A DNA stretch of 64,000 bases from NCBI RefSeq assembly GCF_902729405.1, contig NZ_LR746496.1:1550001-1614000 (forward strand). Reading direction: 5' to 3'. Origin of the DNA: Acididesulfobacillus acetoxydans. GTDB lineage: Bacteria; Bacillota; Desulfitobacteriia; Desulfitobacteriales; Desulfitobacteriaceae. A program made the position numbers and the translations under genes. Of this stretch, positions 25,986 through 36,130 are shown one piece after another; position 1 is the stretch's first letter; each line of letters starts with the position of its first letter. A model generated the notes under the pieces. That model saw only the letters and a list, made by a program, of their open reading frames with translations. It was not told where the DNA came from and did no database searches.

Positions 25986-27500
25986 ATGTCAACATTATTG
26001 AGAATTCGCGGGATTACAAAAGCATTTCCCGGAACTCTGGCTCTTAACGATGTCTCGCTTGAATTCAATGCAGGCGAAGTCCATGCGCTCATGGGAGAAA
26101 ATGGAGCGGGAAAGTCCACTCTGCTCAACATCCTCACGGGTTCCCTTCGGAGTGATCAAGGAGAAATCCTTATCAATGACAGGCTGGTTTCTTTTAGGAG
26201 CTCCTTGGAGGTCAGAAAAGGCGGCATTTCCATCGTCCACCAGGAATTGGGCCTGTTTCCTGAACTATCGGTTGCTGAAAACATCCTTGTCGGACAGACC
26301 CCCAGCCGATTCGGTCTTTTGGACCGCAAAAGGATGTTACATATCGCCCAGGAACTATTGAGCCAATTTCAAGTCGAATTCGGCCTGAACACACTCGTCC
26401 GGGACTTGAGTGTGTCTCAGCAACAGATTGTTGAGATCGCGAAGGCTTTGGCTCTGGATGCCCATACCTATATTTTTGACGAACCGACCTCGACGCTCAG
26501 CGGGGATGATGTCGAGCGCCTATTTCAGGTCATTCGCGGATTGAGGAAGAAGCAGAAAGCAATTATCTATGTCAGCCACAAATTCAGCGAAATTTTCCAA
26601 ATAAGTGACAGGATCAGTATTTTACGTGACGGGCAGCTGGTTGGCACGGGGTTAGCCTCGGAGATGGATACGGAGGGTATTATCAAAGCGATGGTCGGGA
26701 GGACGCTGGACCGGATTTACCCGGAAAAGGGGAAGCCCGGAGATGAGGTTCTGTTGGAAGTGTCTCATCTTTCCGCAGGGACGAAATGCATGGATATCTC
26801 CTTCAAACTTTTCAGAGGCGAAATTCTTGGAATCTTCGGTCTGGTCGGTTCCGGACGGACAGAGATCGTCCGGGCATTGACCGGCGTGGATCGGAAACAA
26901 AGCGGCCAAATCCGTTTGGATGATAAAGAAGTCAACATTCGAACCGTTCGCGACTCGATTGACTTAGGCATGTATTATCTGACGGAGGACCGTAAAAAAC
27001 AGGGGCTGTTCTTGAAATTGGCGATAGGAGACAATGTCGCCGTGACTCATCTCGGAAATATAGCTTCCCTGGGAATGATCAGAAAGCAAAAGGTTGAAGA
27101 GGTATCTACGGGTGTTCTTCGTGACTTGAGGGTTAAGGCCAGCTCAGTCTCACAACAGGTGGGAAGTCTGAGCGGTGGAAACCAACAAAAGGTCATGGTA
27201 GGAAAATGGTTGTCAAAGGCCCCTAAAATCGTCATTCTCGATGAGCCTACACGTGGAATTGATGTCGGAGCTAAGGCGGAGATCCATCAGTTGCTGCGAC
27301 GTTTAGCCAATGAGGGAATCGGGGTCATCATGATTTCGTCCGAACTGCCGGAAATCGTAGGTTTAAGTGACCGGGTGATGGTTGTGCACAAGGGACACTT
27401 TACGGGCGAGTTGACGGGACCGGATGTCAACGATGAGACCATCATGACTCTGGCGTCGGGATTGGATGCCCATGCAGAAAGAGGTGTAGGGATTGAATGA
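25986..27500 (+). CDS. sugar ABC transporter ATP-binding protein (AraG/XylG type)
   Basis: This 504-residue protein carries two fused ABC domains. The first has Walker A GENGAGKST (about residue 38), the signature LSVSQQQ and Walker B YIFDEPTS. The second has the degenerate Walker A GLVGSGRTE, signature LSGGNQQK and Walker B VILDEPTRG, the normal asymmetry of the RbsA/MglA/AraG family. It powers pentose import with the permease at 27493 and binding protein at 28525. ATG 25986 follows GAGGTG. The context points to L-arabinose as substrate. Confidence 0.92.
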   Translation: MSTLLRIRGITKAFPGTLALNDVSLEFNAGEVHALMGENGAGKSTLLNILTGSLRSDQGEILINDRLVSFRSSLEVRKGGISIVHQELGLFPELSVAENILVGQTPSRFGLLDRKRMLHIAQELLSQFQVEFGLNTLVRDLSVSQQQIVEIAKALALDAHTYIFDEPTSTLSGDDVERLFQVIRGLRKKQKAIIYVSHKFSEIFQISDRISILRDGQLVGTGLASEMDTEGIIKAMVGRTLDRIYPEKGKPGDEVLLEVSHLSAGTKCMDISFKLFRGEILGIFGLVGSGRTEIVRALTGVDRKQSGQIRLDDKEVNIRTVRDSIDLGMYYLTEDRKKQGLFLKLAIGDNVAVTHLGNIASLGMIRKQKVEEVSTGVLRDLRVKASSVSQQVGSLSGGNQQKVMVGKWLSKAPKIVILDEPTRGIDVGAKAEIHQLLRRLANEGIGVIMISSELPEIVGLSDRVMVVHKGHFTGELTGPDVNDETIMTLASGLDAHAERGVGIE

Positions 27501-28503
27501 GCAAATAAGCAAGGCTTCAGTGGGCCAAGCTGTGGAACCGGCTCCTAGGAAAAAATCGGCTTTCGCCCGATTGACTCAGGTCAGAGAGTTGACGATCGCC
27601 CTCGTCATCATTCTCCTTATGGTGATTTTATCTCTCGTGAGCCCCACTTTTTTGACAGCCGACAATTTGATCACAACTTTCCTGGGAATTGTTATGATGG
27701 GGATTATTTCGGTTGGGATGACGATCGCGCTCGTCTCCGGGGGGTTTGACCTGTCCGTAGGCTCCGTGATGTCCATGTCTGGGGTTCTGGCAGGGATGCT
27801 CGCCTTAAACGGAATGAACATTTGGCTGGCTGCTCTTATCGCGATGATAGCAAGCCTTCTCTCAGGGGCGCTCACCGGGTGGTTCATCGGAAAGGTCAAG
27901 ATCAATCCTTTCATTATGACGCTCGGCATGCAGGGGGTCATCCAAGGGGTGGCCTATGTGATCACTCAGGGTGCACCTTTATCGGTGACCGGGATGGCGC
28001 CTTCATTTTTATTCCTGGGACAGGGGACCCTGTTCGGGATACCAACCTTAATCTGGATCATGCTGGTCATCGTTCTCATCGGAGACTATCTTATGCGACA
28101 TGCGGTTGCGGCGAGAAAGGTCTATTATATCGGGAGCAATGAAAACGCTGCCTTTCTTTCGGGAATTGCGGTATCTCAAGTGAAAACTTGGATATATATC
28201 ATGACGGCACTTTTGGCGGGTCTAGCAGGCGTTCTCACTCTGTCGCGTTTCAGTGTCGCCGCACCGACTGCGGGTGTGGGAATGGAACTGCAGGCGATTG
28301 CGGCCTGCATCATAGGCGGGGCCAGTCTGACGGGAGGTGAAGGGACTGTCCTTGGGGCGTTGTTAGGCAGCATTCTAGTCGGAACCGTAAACGACGCTTT
28401 GGTTCTTCTCAATGTGTCTGTCTACTGGCAGAGTCTGGTAACCGGTCTGGTTCTTATCGGGGCAGTAACATTTGATGTGCTTACCCATTGGCAAAAAGCT
28501 TGA
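27493..28503 (+). CDS. sugar ABC transporter permease (AraH/RbsC type)
   Basis: A 336-residue membrane protein with about 9-10 hydrophobic segments, a single-subunit permease of the ribose/xylose/arabinose class. Family marks are SGGFDLSVGSVMSMSG and GGASLTGGEGTVLGALLG. The TTG start at 27493 overlaps the preceding gene by 8 nt and follows GAGGTGTAGG, so translation is coupled. Confidence 0.9.
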   Translation: MNEQISKASVGQAVEPAPRKKSAFARLTQVRELTIALVIILLMVILSLVSPTFLTADNLITTFLGIVMMGIISVGMTIALVSGGFDLSVGSVMSMSGVLAGMLALNGMNIWLAALIAMIASLLSGALTGWFIGKVKINPFIMTLGMQGVIQGVAYVITQGAPLSVTGMAPSFLFLGQGTLFGIPTLIWIMLVIVLIGDYLMRHAVAARKVYYIGSNENAAFLSGIAVSQVKTWIYIMTALLAGLAGVLTLSRFSVAAPTAGVGMELQAIAACIIGGASLTGGEGTVLGALLGSILVGTVNDALVLLNVSVYWQSLVTGLVLIGAVTFDVLTHWQKA

Positions 28504-28524
28504 GTACCAAAAGGAGGACTTTTC

Positions 28525-29547
28525 ATGAGGTTTAAAAGACTGACAGCAATTGCAGGTATCGTTGGCATGTTAACTTTAGCGGTGGTGGGGTGCGGTACGG
28601 CACAAAGCACTGCCTCCGCATCAGGCACTGCCCAGAGCGGAAACGCGATGGTCGGGCAACCGAATGAAACATACTATATGGTGACGTTCCTGTCCGGCAT
28701 CGAATACTGGAAGGGAGTATATGCCGGAATGCAGGCCGCGGCCAAAAACCTGAATGTCAAGACAGTCTATACCGGCGGTCCCCAATACGATATCAACCAA
28801 GAGGTTACGACTTTGCAGCAGGTTATAGCCAAGAAACCGGCAGGGATTTTGGTCACGGCTATCAATGCCAAGGCGCTGACTCCGGCCATCAACCAGGCCG
28901 TTGAAGCCGGCATCCCTGTCATTTCGTTCGATTCCGACGCACCGGACAGCGAGCGCTATGCCTATCTCGGAACGAGCAATTATGAGGCAGGGCAAGTTGC
29001 GGCGAAATTCCTCGGGAAGCAGTTGAATGGGAATGGACAGGTTGCGATAGTTTCCACTCCGGGCGAACTGAATCTGGACCAAAGAACCCAAGGTTTCAAA
29101 GACGAAATGGCGCAAGCTTATCCAAACGTGAAAATCGTGGCGGTTGAAAACGGGAATTCCGACCAAATTAAAACGGCTCAAGTCACATCCACGTTGCTGC
29201 AAACTTATCCCCAGCTGGCAGGGGTGTTCGCTACAGAAGCAGACGAGGGAACAGGTGTAGCCACAGCCGTCAAAGAAGCGAAAAAGTCTGACAGCATAAA
29301 GATTGTCAGCTTTGATACGAATAAAGCGACGCTTGAACAGATTCAACAAGGATTGGTTACGGCCACCATTGCTCAGGGCACTTGGAATATGGGTTATTGG
29401 GGTCTCATGGATGCCTTCACGATCCATCATGATTTGCTTCATCCGGTGGCGAATTGGCAAGAGGCAAAAGTCGATCCGGTTCCGCCCAGTGTCGATACCG
29501 GTGTTACGGTTATTACCAAGGATAACGTGGGCGCGTACTTACAATAA
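28525..29547 (+). CDS. sugar-binding lipoprotein of the arabinose ABC transporter
   Basis: A 340-residue binding protein. A lipoprotein signal (hydrophobic stretch then VVGCGT, Cys near residue 22) anchors it outside the membrane. The mature part is a type I periplasmic-binding fold: MVTFLSGIEYWKGVYAG, KPAGILVTAINAKALTPAI, VISFDSDAPDS and VATAVKEAKKSD. AAAGGAGGA precedes the ATG. It lies directly after the permease and supplies substrate to it. The sugar is inferred from the ara genes downstream. Confidence 0.9.
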   Translation: MRFKRLTAIAGIVGMLTLAVVGCGTAQSTASASGTAQSGNAMVGQPNETYYMVTFLSGIEYWKGVYAGMQAAAKNLNVKTVYTGGPQYDINQEVTTLQQVIAKKPAGILVTAINAKALTPAINQAVEAGIPVISFDSDAPDSERYAYLGTSNYEAGQVAAKFLGKQLNGNGQVAIVSTPGELNLDQRTQGFKDEMAQAYPNVKIVAVENGNSDQIKTAQVTSTLLQTYPQLAGVFATEADEGTGVATAVKEAKKSDSIKIVSFDTNKATLEQIQQGLVTATIAQGTWNMGYWGLMDAFTIHHDLLHPVANWQEAKVDPVPPSVDTGVTVITKDNVGAYLQ

Positions 29548-29643
29548 GATGCTAGGTTACTGGGAAACATCGGGGATTCGGTGACGGGAAGAGTCTGCCG
29601 GATGCTTGCCGAAAGTGCTTTTGTTGGGGATTGCCTAACCACC

Positions 29644-29697
29644 GCAGCGATAGGCTGCGAATGCAGGCGACAGCCTCCGAGCGAGGCTATCGCCTGC
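29644..29697 (+). repeat. two adjacent hairpins before araB
   Basis: A short GCAGC / GCTGC stem (29644-29658) is followed by a 14-bp stem GCAGGCGACAGCCT / AGGCTATCGCCTGC (29663-29697) with one mismatch. No T-run follows. Position between transporter and catabolic genes suggests mRNA processing or differential stability. The rest of 29548-29789 shows no gene. Confidence 0.55.
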
Positions 29698-29789
29698 ACC
29701 AGGTGTTTGGCTCAAGCACATTTGGCCTAAGTTCGCTAAAGCCGACGACGCGGAAGCTTGCAGTAAAATTGTCTGAAGAAGGTATGTGT

Positions 29790-31457
29790 ATGAAATATAG
29801 CATTGGCGTCGATTTTGGGACACAATCCGGAAGGGCTTTGTTAGTAGAAGTAGATACAGGAAAAGAGATAGCGAGCGCCGTCAAAGAGTACAGACATGGT
29901 GTTATGGATGAAACGCTCCCCGACGGTGTAACCAGGTTGGAATCAGATTGGGCCTTGCAGCACCCTTCTGATTATCTGGAAGTTTTGCAGGTGACCATCC
30001 CTGAAGTATTACATAAAACAGGCGTTTCGCCAAAGGATGTCATCGGCCTCGGAATTGATTTTACCGCCTGTACAATGCTGCCGGTCGATGCGAAAGGAGT
30101 TCCCTTGTGCCTCTTAGAGCAATTCAGCCACAATCCCCACAGCTACGTGAAGCTTTGGAAGCATCATTCGGCACAAGATGAAGCGACTCGTTTGAATCAG
30201 ATCGCGGAAGAACGAGGGGAGAAATTCTTGCGGCGTTACGGCGGGAAGATTTCCTCAGAATGGCTGATACCCAAAATATGGCAAATCCTAAATGAAGCGC
30301 CAGAGGTGTATGAGGCGGCCGACCAGATGATCGAAGCCGGTGATTGGCTCATTTCTCAATTGACCGGAGTGATTCGGAGAAATAGTTGCACGGCAGGTTA
30401 TAAGGCAATCTGGAACAGAAGAGAGGGTTACCCCTCCGAAGAGTTCTTTCGGGCACTGGATCCTCGCTTAGAGCATGTTGTCGATAAAATGTTGGGACGC
30501 GAGATCTTTACAATTGGAGACAAAGCAGGGGAAATTACACCTGAGGCGGCTCGGCTGACAGGCTTGCTACCCGGGACAGCTGTTGCCGTTGCCAATGTTG
30601 ATGCGCATGTCTCCGTTCCGGCCGTCGGAATTACCGAGCCTGGAAAAATGCTGATGGTTATGGGCACTTCCACGTGCCACGTCTTATTAGGTGAAAAAGA
30701 GCAAATAGTTCCTGGTATGTGCGGTGTGGTGGAAGGCGGAATCCTACCAGGGTTCATGGGATATGAAGCCGGGCAATCTTGCGTGGGCGACCACTTTGAG
30801 TGGTTCATCGAGAATTGTGTGCCTGAAAGTTATTTTCAGGAGGCGAAGAACAAAGGTGTAGGGATTCATCAATTGTTGACGGAGAAAGCCGAAGGGCTGA
30901 AAGCCGGAGAAAGCGGATTAGTGGCTTTGGATTGGTGGAATGGCAACCGTTCCACCCTGGTGGACGTCGATCTCACGGGCGTCATTGTGGGCGCCAATCT
31001 ACTGACCAAGCCGGAGGAGATCTATCGCGCTTTGATCGAGGCGACTGCTTTTGGGACGAGAATGATTGTGGAGACGTTTCGGGAAAACGGCGTTCCTATT
31101 TACGAGATATATGCCTGCGGCGGAATTGCTGAGAAGAATGATTTGATGATGCAGATTTATTCGGACGTTCTAAATATGGATATTCATATTTCCGCATCTC
31201 CGCAAACACCGGCTTTAGGAGCAGCCATGTTTGGCGCGGTAGCAGCCAGGAAACAACGCGGGGGATATGACCACGTGGTCGAGGCGGCAAAAGCCATGGC
31301 CAAGGTAAAAGAAGAATTCTATCAACCGAATCGGGAAAATGCCGCTATTTACAACCGGCTTTATGCGGAATATGCTAAACTTTATCGCTATTTCGGCCAG
31401 GGCGGCAACGACGTCATGAAAGAATTGAAAAAGATCAAGAAGCAAGTGAAGCCGTAA
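29790..31457 (+). CDS. araB: L-ribulokinase
   Basis: This 555-residue FGGY-family kinase phosphorylates L-ribulose with ATP, the second step of L-arabinose use. It opens with [19 protein letters not shown] (phosphate-binding loop 1), has [28 protein letters not shown], and the late ATPase motif [21 protein letters not shown] in which the glycine pair binds nucleotide. The ATG at 29790 is used because the upstream frame crosses the hairpins and lacks homology. AraA follows after 17 nt. Confidence 0.95.
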   Translation: MKYSIGVDFGTQSGRALLVEVDTGKEIASAVKEYRHGVMDETLPDGVTRLESDWALQHPSDYLEVLQVTIPEVLHKTGVSPKDVIGLGIDFTACTMLPVDAKGVPLCLLEQFSHNPHSYVKLWKHHSAQDEATRLNQIAEERGEKFLRRYGGKISSEWLIPKIWQILNEAPEVYEAADQMIEAGDWLISQLTGVIRRNSCTAGYKAIWNRREGYPSEEFFRALDPRLEHVVDKMLGREIFTIGDKAGEITPEAARLTGLLPGTAVAVANVDAHVSVPAVGITEPGKMLMVMGTSTCHVLLGEKEQIVPGMCGVVEGGILPGFMGYEAGQSCVGDHFEWFIENCVPESYFQEAKNKGVGIHQLLTEKAEGLKAGESGLVALDWWNGNRSTLVDVDLTGVIVGANLLTKPEEIYRALIEATAFGTRMIVETFRENGVPIYEIYACGGIAEKNDLMMQIYSDVLNMDIHISASPQTPALGAAMFGAVAARKQRGGYDHVVEAAKAMAKVKEEFYQPNRENAAIYNRLYAEYAKLYRYFGQGGNDVMKELKKIKKQVKP

Positions 31458-31474
31458 CATTAGGAGGAATAGCC

Positions 31475-32965
31475 ATGTTGGATTTGAAACCCTATGCTTT
31501 TTGGTTTGTTACCGGCAGCCAGCATTTATACGGACCGGAAACCTTGCGGGAGGTTGAAGAACATTCCCGGCGCATCGTTGAGAGTCTAAATCGGGATAGC
31601 GGGATTTCTTACAAGATTCTGTTCAAATCGGTATTGACCACTCCGGACGCTATCCGCAGACTCTGCTTGGAAGCCAATGCGGATGACGACTGTGCCGGAA
31701 TCCTAACCTGGATGCACACTTTTTCTCCGGCCAAAATGTGGATCGGCGGTCTGTCCGTGTTAAGCAAGCCCCTTCTTCATTTGCACACTCAGTTCAATCG
31801 TGATATCCCCTGGGATAGCATTGACATGGACTTTATGAATTTGAACCAGTCTGCTCACGGTGACCGTGAGTATGGATTTATCGGTGCACGTACGGGCCTC
31901 CGGCGCAAAGTGATTGCCGGCTATTGGGAGGACCCGGAAGTGCGCCGGAGGCTTGGGCAATGGATGCAAACCGCGGTTGCTCATACGGAAGGACACTGTC
32001 TGAAGGTGGCGCGGTTTGGCGACAACATGCGCGAAGTCGCGGTCACGGAAGGAGACAAAGTCGAAGCGCAAATTAAGCTGGGTTGGTCGATTAATGGTTA
32101 TGGGGTAGGCGACCTGGCTCAAAGGATCAACGATATCGCCGAAACTGAAGTGGAGCGGCTGCTCGAAGAGTATGCGGAGATGTATGATATTCGTGCGGAG
32201 GACCGTCACGACACCCGAATATGGGATTCTGTCCGTGAACAGGCGCGCATTGAACTTGGGCTCAAAGCATTTTTGGAAGAAGGTAATTTTAGCGCATTTA
32301 CGACGACTTTCGAGGACCTTCATGGCCTTAAACAACTTCCGGGTCTGGCGGTTCAGCGTTTGATGGCAGCGGGTTACGGTTTTGGGCCGGAAGGCGATTG
32401 GAAATCGGCCGCTCTGGTCCGCATTGTGAAGATTATGGCGGGCGGACAGAGGACATCCATTATGGAGGACTATACCTATAACCTGAATCCGGGCAATGAA
32501 ATGATACTCGGCGCACATATGTTGGAAGTCTGCCCAAGCATCGCGGCAACGCGGCCTAGAATCGAAGTGCATCCCCTGTCAATCGGCAGTAAAGAGAGGC
32601 CCGCACGGCTTATTTTCGACGGAGGTACCGGGCCGGCTGTTTGCGCTACGCTGGTCGATATGGGTCAGCGATTCCGCTTAATTGTGAATGAGGTTGAGGC
32701 GGTAAAAGTGGAGAAATCCATGCCGAAGCTACCGGTTGCCCGGGTGCTGTGGAAACCGCAGCCTTCACTTCGCGACGCTGCGGAAGCTTGGATTCTTGCC
32801 GGCGGCGCGCATCACACCTGTTTTTCCCTGGCCGTGACGGCAGAGAATTTGCTAGATTGGTCTGAGATGACGGGTATCGAATGTGTCCTGATCAACAAAG
32901 ATACGTCGATTTTAGCATTCCGAAACGAGCTTCGCTGGAATGAGGCATTTTGGAACCGAAGGTAG
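31475..32965 (+). CDS. araA: L-arabinose isomerase
   Basis: This 496-residue enzyme converts L-arabinose to L-ribulose with Mn2+. Family marks are FWFVTGSQHLYGPETL at the N-terminus, GILTWMHTFSPAKMWI, LHTQFNRDIPW, RFGDNMREVAVTEGDK, EDYTYNL and GGAHHTCFS near the C-terminus. Metal-binding Glu and His residues sit in these blocks. The length is normal. TAGGAGGA precedes the ATG. Confidence 0.97.
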   Translation: MLDLKPYAFWFVTGSQHLYGPETLREVEEHSRRIVESLNRDSGISYKILFKSVLTTPDAIRRLCLEANADDDCAGILTWMHTFSPAKMWIGGLSVLSKPLLHLHTQFNRDIPWDSIDMDFMNLNQSAHGDREYGFIGARTGLRRKVIAGYWEDPEVRRRLGQWMQTAVAHTEGHCLKVARFGDNMREVAVTEGDKVEAQIKLGWSINGYGVGDLAQRINDIAETEVERLLEEYAEMYDIRAEDRHDTRIWDSVREQARIELGLKAFLEEGNFSAFTTTFEDLHGLKQLPGLAVQRLMAAGYGFGPEGDWKSAALVRIVKIMAGGQRTSIMEDYTYNLNPGNEMILGAHMLEVCPSIAATRPRIEVHPLSIGSKERPARLIFDGGTGPAVCATLVDMGQRFRLIVNEVEAVKVEKSMPKLPVARVLWKPQPSLRDAAEAWILAGGAHHTCFSLAVTAENLLDWSEMTGIECVLINKDTSILAFRNELRWNEAFWNRR

Positions 32966-33063
32966 TTAAACTTCTTGTCAGCGCGGCTGCCTTAATGCAT
33001 TTCCGGGGGCAGCCTCTTTGTTCGTCAAGATGACTTGATAGAGAGGCTAAGGAGTGAGAAAAT

Positions 33064-33756
33064 GTGCTTGAGATGCTCAAACAGGAAGTACTGTTGGCCA
33101 ATCTGCAACTGCCTTTACACGGCTTAGTCGTTTTTACATGGGGCAATGTGAGCGGAATTGACCGCGAAAGAAATTTGGTCGTTATTAAGCCTAGCGGTGT
33201 TCCTTATGATGAATTGAGGCAACAAGACCTAGTGGTGCTCGATCTCGACGGAAATATTGTCGAAGGAAATTTGCGGCCGTCTTCCGATATTCCGACCCAC
33301 CTGGCGTTGTACCGAGAATTTCCCGCCATTGGCGGCATTGTGCACACGCACTCTCCTTGGGCGACAGCGTGGGCGCAAGCCGGCCGGCCGATTCCGGCGC
33401 TTGGCACCACGCACGCCGATTATTTTTACGGTGAAATTCCGGTGACCCGCCCGATGACGAAGGAAGAGATCGACCGGGATTATGAAGCGCAGACCGGTCA
33501 CGTCATTGTGGAGGCGTTTAAGGCTCATAACATCGACCCATCTCACATTCCGGGAATTCTGGTTCAGAACCATGCTCCTTTTAGTTGGGGCCAAAACCCT
33601 GATAATGCAGTTCATAATGCGGTTGTGCTGGAGAAAGTGGCGGAAATGGCCTTCAAGACATTTCAACTCAAGCCGGAAGTTTCTCCGATGAGTCAAGCAC
33701 TGTTGGACAAACACTTTTTGCGGAAACATGGGGTGAATGCCTATTACGGGCAATAG
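33064..33756 (+). CDS. araD: L-ribulose-5-phosphate 4-epimerase
   Basis: This 230-residue class II aldolase-fold enzyme turns L-ribulose 5-phosphate into D-xylulose 5-phosphate. It has [19 protein letters not shown], the zinc-binding [22 protein letters not shown] and [13 protein letters not shown] 33064 follows AAGGAG; ATG 33073 is also possible. It is the last of the three catabolic steps. Confidence 0.95.
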   Translation: MLEMLKQEVLLANLQLPLHGLVVFTWGNVSGIDRERNLVVIKPSGVPYDELRQQDLVVLDLDGNIVEGNLRPSSDIPTHLALYREFPAIGGIVHTHSPWATAWAQAGRPIPALGTTHADYFYGEIPVTRPMTKEEIDRDYEAQTGHVIVEAFKAHNIDPSHIPGILVQNHAPFSWGQNPDNAVHNAVVLEKVAEMAFKTFQLKPEVSPMSQALLDKHFLRKHGVNAYYGQ

Positions 33757-33813
33757 CGAATGGAATTGTCAATTCGGGAAGAGAGCCTTAGCTCCGTTTG
33801 GAGGGGAATGCGG

Positions 33814-34965
33814 ATGGGTTGTACGTGTCGGAACCACTTTCCGGTCGATATCGATGTCGTGATCGAAGCCAATTGTTTGGCAAAACTCCCGTCCTACCTG
33901 GAATCTCGAAATTGTCGCCACGTGCTGGTTGTGGTGGATCAGAATACCTACCGCGCCGCCGGGAAAAGCGTCCTGGAGTGTCTCAGCGAAAACAGCTTCG
34001 CCCACGCTCTCGTATGTCTTCAACCCAATGAACAGGAAGACGTGGTGGCCGATGAGGTAGCTTTAGTACAAATCTTCATGGAGGCGTCTCCGGATGTCGA
34101 CGTCTTCATTGCGGTCGGCTCAGGAACCATCCATGATTTGGTCCGGTTTGTAAGCTGTAAGCTGCAGAGACCTTTCGTTTCAATACCCACGGCGCCTTCT
34201 GTCGACGGATTTGCCTCTTCCGGAGCGCCTCTGGTCATTCGCGGAGCCAAGGTGACGATTCAAGCGGCGCCGCCGGTTGCCATATTTGCCGATTTGAACA
34301 TTTTGCAAGAGGCGCCTAGACATCTTTTGGCAGCAGGGTTCGGCGACATGCTGGGCAAATGTACCGCTTTGGTTGACTGGACTTTCTCCTGCTTGATGGC
34401 GGATGAACCGTACTGCGAAACGGCTGCGGAGTGGACAAGACAAGCGCTGGATTCTTGCCTAAGCAGGGTTGACGCTATTGTGGAAGGAAAGGCCGAAGGA
34501 ATTGAAATCTTAATGAGAGGGTTAATCCAATCCGGTTTGGCGATGCTGCTGGTCGGACATTCCCGTTCCGCTTCCGGAGCGGAACATCACTTATCGCATT
34601 ATTGGGAAACGGATTTTCTCGAGCATGGGAGACCTCAGGTTCTGCATGGAGCAAAAGTCGGGGTGGCGACAGGCATCATTTCCGGTCTGTACAAAAACCT
34701 TTTTGAACACCTGTCTCCGGATGACTGCTCCCAATTATCTCCTCATTACGAAGCACTCAGGGATTTGGTCTTTCAGATCCCGGAGCCCGGTTTGATCAAG
34801 GACTATTTACGGCGCGTTCAAGGTCCCGCCTTACCGGAGGAACTGGGGATAGACCGGATGCTGGTCAATGAAGCCTTGCACAAGGCTTATCGTTTAAGAG
34901 AGAGATATACGATTTTAAGATTCATTAACGAAAATAATCTCTGGAATAGACTGGCGCAGGAATAG
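33814..34965 (+). CDS. araM: sn-glycerol-1-phosphate dehydrogenase (AraM)
   Basis: An iron/nickel-dependent alcohol dehydrogenase-fold protein of about 383 residues, of the EgsA/AraM family, which reduces dihydroxyacetone phosphate to sn-glycerol-1-phosphate. Nucleotide motif AVGSGTIHDLVRF; the metal ligands are the Asp of GFGDMLGK and the His of SGAEHHLSHYWE and VLHGAKVG. The start at 33814 is favoured by GGAGGGG 8 nt upstream; the frame is also open from 33760. In Bacillus araM is likewise part of the arabinose operon, although its role there is not obvious. Confidence 0.88.
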   Translation: MGCTCRNHFPVDIDVVIEANCLAKLPSYLESRNCRHVLVVVDQNTYRAAGKSVLECLSENSFAHALVCLQPNEQEDVVADEVALVQIFMEASPDVDVFIAVGSGTIHDLVRFVSCKLQRPFVSIPTAPSVDGFASSGAPLVIRGAKVTIQAAPPVAIFADLNILQEAPRHLLAAGFGDMLGKCTALVDWTFSCLMADEPYCETAAEWTRQALDSCLSRVDAIVEGKAEGIEILMRGLIQSGLAMLLVGHSRSASGAEHHLSHYWETDFLEHGRPQVLHGAKVGVATGIISGLYKNLFEHLSPDDCSQLSPHYEALRDLVFQIPEPGLIKDYLRRVQGPALPEELGIDRMLVNEALHKAYRLRERYTILRFINENNLWNRLAQE

Positions 34966-34981
34966 GGGGAGAAGGTGTCAC

Positions 34982-35977
34982 ATGTCTTTCGATGTGGAAG
35001 AGGTTCTGTACTTTGGGGAAGAAGCCATAAAGGCCGGGAACAAGCATCTGGAAATTATCTTGGTTCCCGCCTGGGGGAGCAATCTCATTTCGCTTGTTTA
35101 CAAACCCACCCGGGAGAAAATACTGAGAAGTCCCAACTCTGCGGAAGAATTTCGGGCGAATCAGATCCTGTATGGTGTTCCGGTTTTGTTCCCGCCCAAC
35201 CGGATCGGCGGAGGAACATTTACCTTTAGAGGACGCGTTTATCGTCTGGATGTGAATGAGGAAGACAAAAACAATCATATTCACGGTTTTCTACATGGGG
35301 AGCGATGGCGGTTAGTCAGGGCTGAATCCGGAGAACATGGGCCGGTCGTGGAAACGAGAATCGATGTGGATTCCACGAGCCATCCGGCAATATACCGGCA
35401 ATTTCCGCATGACTTCAGTGTGGAGATGAGTTATCGTCTGAACGGAATGGCGGTCTGCCAAGAGGCCACGATTGTCAATCACGGTCGGGAACCTTTTCCT
35501 TGGGGATTCGGTTATCATACATCCTTTTCTTTTCCGGAAAACACGTCCCGCTTTGCGCTGACGGCAGAAAAACGCTGGAAATTGAATGAACGGCTCCTTC
35601 CGACGGGAGAGTTGGAAGACATAGAATACAAAAATCTCTTGAGTCAAGGGATGAGCCTTGATGGTTTTCCCTTGGATGATGCCTTTCTCGCATCTGTTTC
35701 CGCCGACGGGACAAGTGAGGCATCTATCGTGCTGCAAGACGGCACTGGAGGGGACGGCCTGAGAATCCGCTATCGGGGAGACAAGAATTTCAAACATTGG
35801 GTTGTGTACAACGCTGACGGAAAACGAGGCTTCATCTGCCCGGAACCCTATACGTGGGTGACAAACGCTCCAAATCTCACTCTTTCCGCTTCCTTGACCG
35901 GGATTCAGGTGTTGTCTCCCGGGGAACGAGTTACTGTCAAAACTGAAATGCTCGTTTCGATAATAGCACAAAGCTGA
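34982..35977 (+). CDS. aldose 1-epimerase family protein
   Basis: This 331-residue galactose-mutarotase-like protein interconverts alpha and beta anomers of free sugars. NHIHGFLHGERWRL carries the catalytic His, GFGYHTSFSFP the second His, and WVVYNADGKRGFICPEPYTW the conserved Glu-Pro-rich end. It is 17 nt after araM, so probably the last gene of the operon; here it would speed supply of the anomer used by AraA. Confidence 0.85.
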   Translation: MSFDVEEVLYFGEEAIKAGNKHLEIILVPAWGSNLISLVYKPTREKILRSPNSAEEFRANQILYGVPVLFPPNRIGGGTFTFRGRVYRLDVNEEDKNNHIHGFLHGERWRLVRAESGEHGPVVETRIDVDSTSHPAIYRQFPHDFSVEMSYRLNGMAVCQEATIVNHGREPFPWGFGYHTSFSFPENTSRFALTAEKRWKLNERLLPTGELEDIEYKNLLSQGMSLDGFPLDDAFLASVSADGTSEASIVLQDGTGGDGLRIRYRGDKNFKHWVVYNADGKRGFICPEPYTWVTNAPNLTLSASLTGIQVLSPGERVTVKTEMLVSIIAQS

Positions 35978-35989
35978 GAGACTTTCGCG

Positions 35990-36130
35990 AACCGGTGCAT
36001 GAGGGTACCGGTTTCGTTCACCGGCGAAACTTTATGCGCAACAGTCTAGCCGGACTTCAAATTGTAACCATGAAACTTTAGGAGAGAGGGCAAAAAGAAA
36101 GCCGGCCGCATGTTTAGACGACCGGGCTTT
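35990..36130 (+). terminator. hairpins after the arabinose operon
   Basis: AACCGGT / ACCGGTT (35990-35996 and 36006-36012) is a short perfect stem. A second, AAAGCCGG / CCGGGCTTT (36098-36105 and 36122-36130), lies further down. Neither has a clear T-run, but the convergence of two stems after the last ara gene suggests transcription ends here. From 36131 to 36656 I see no gene. Confidence 0.4.
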
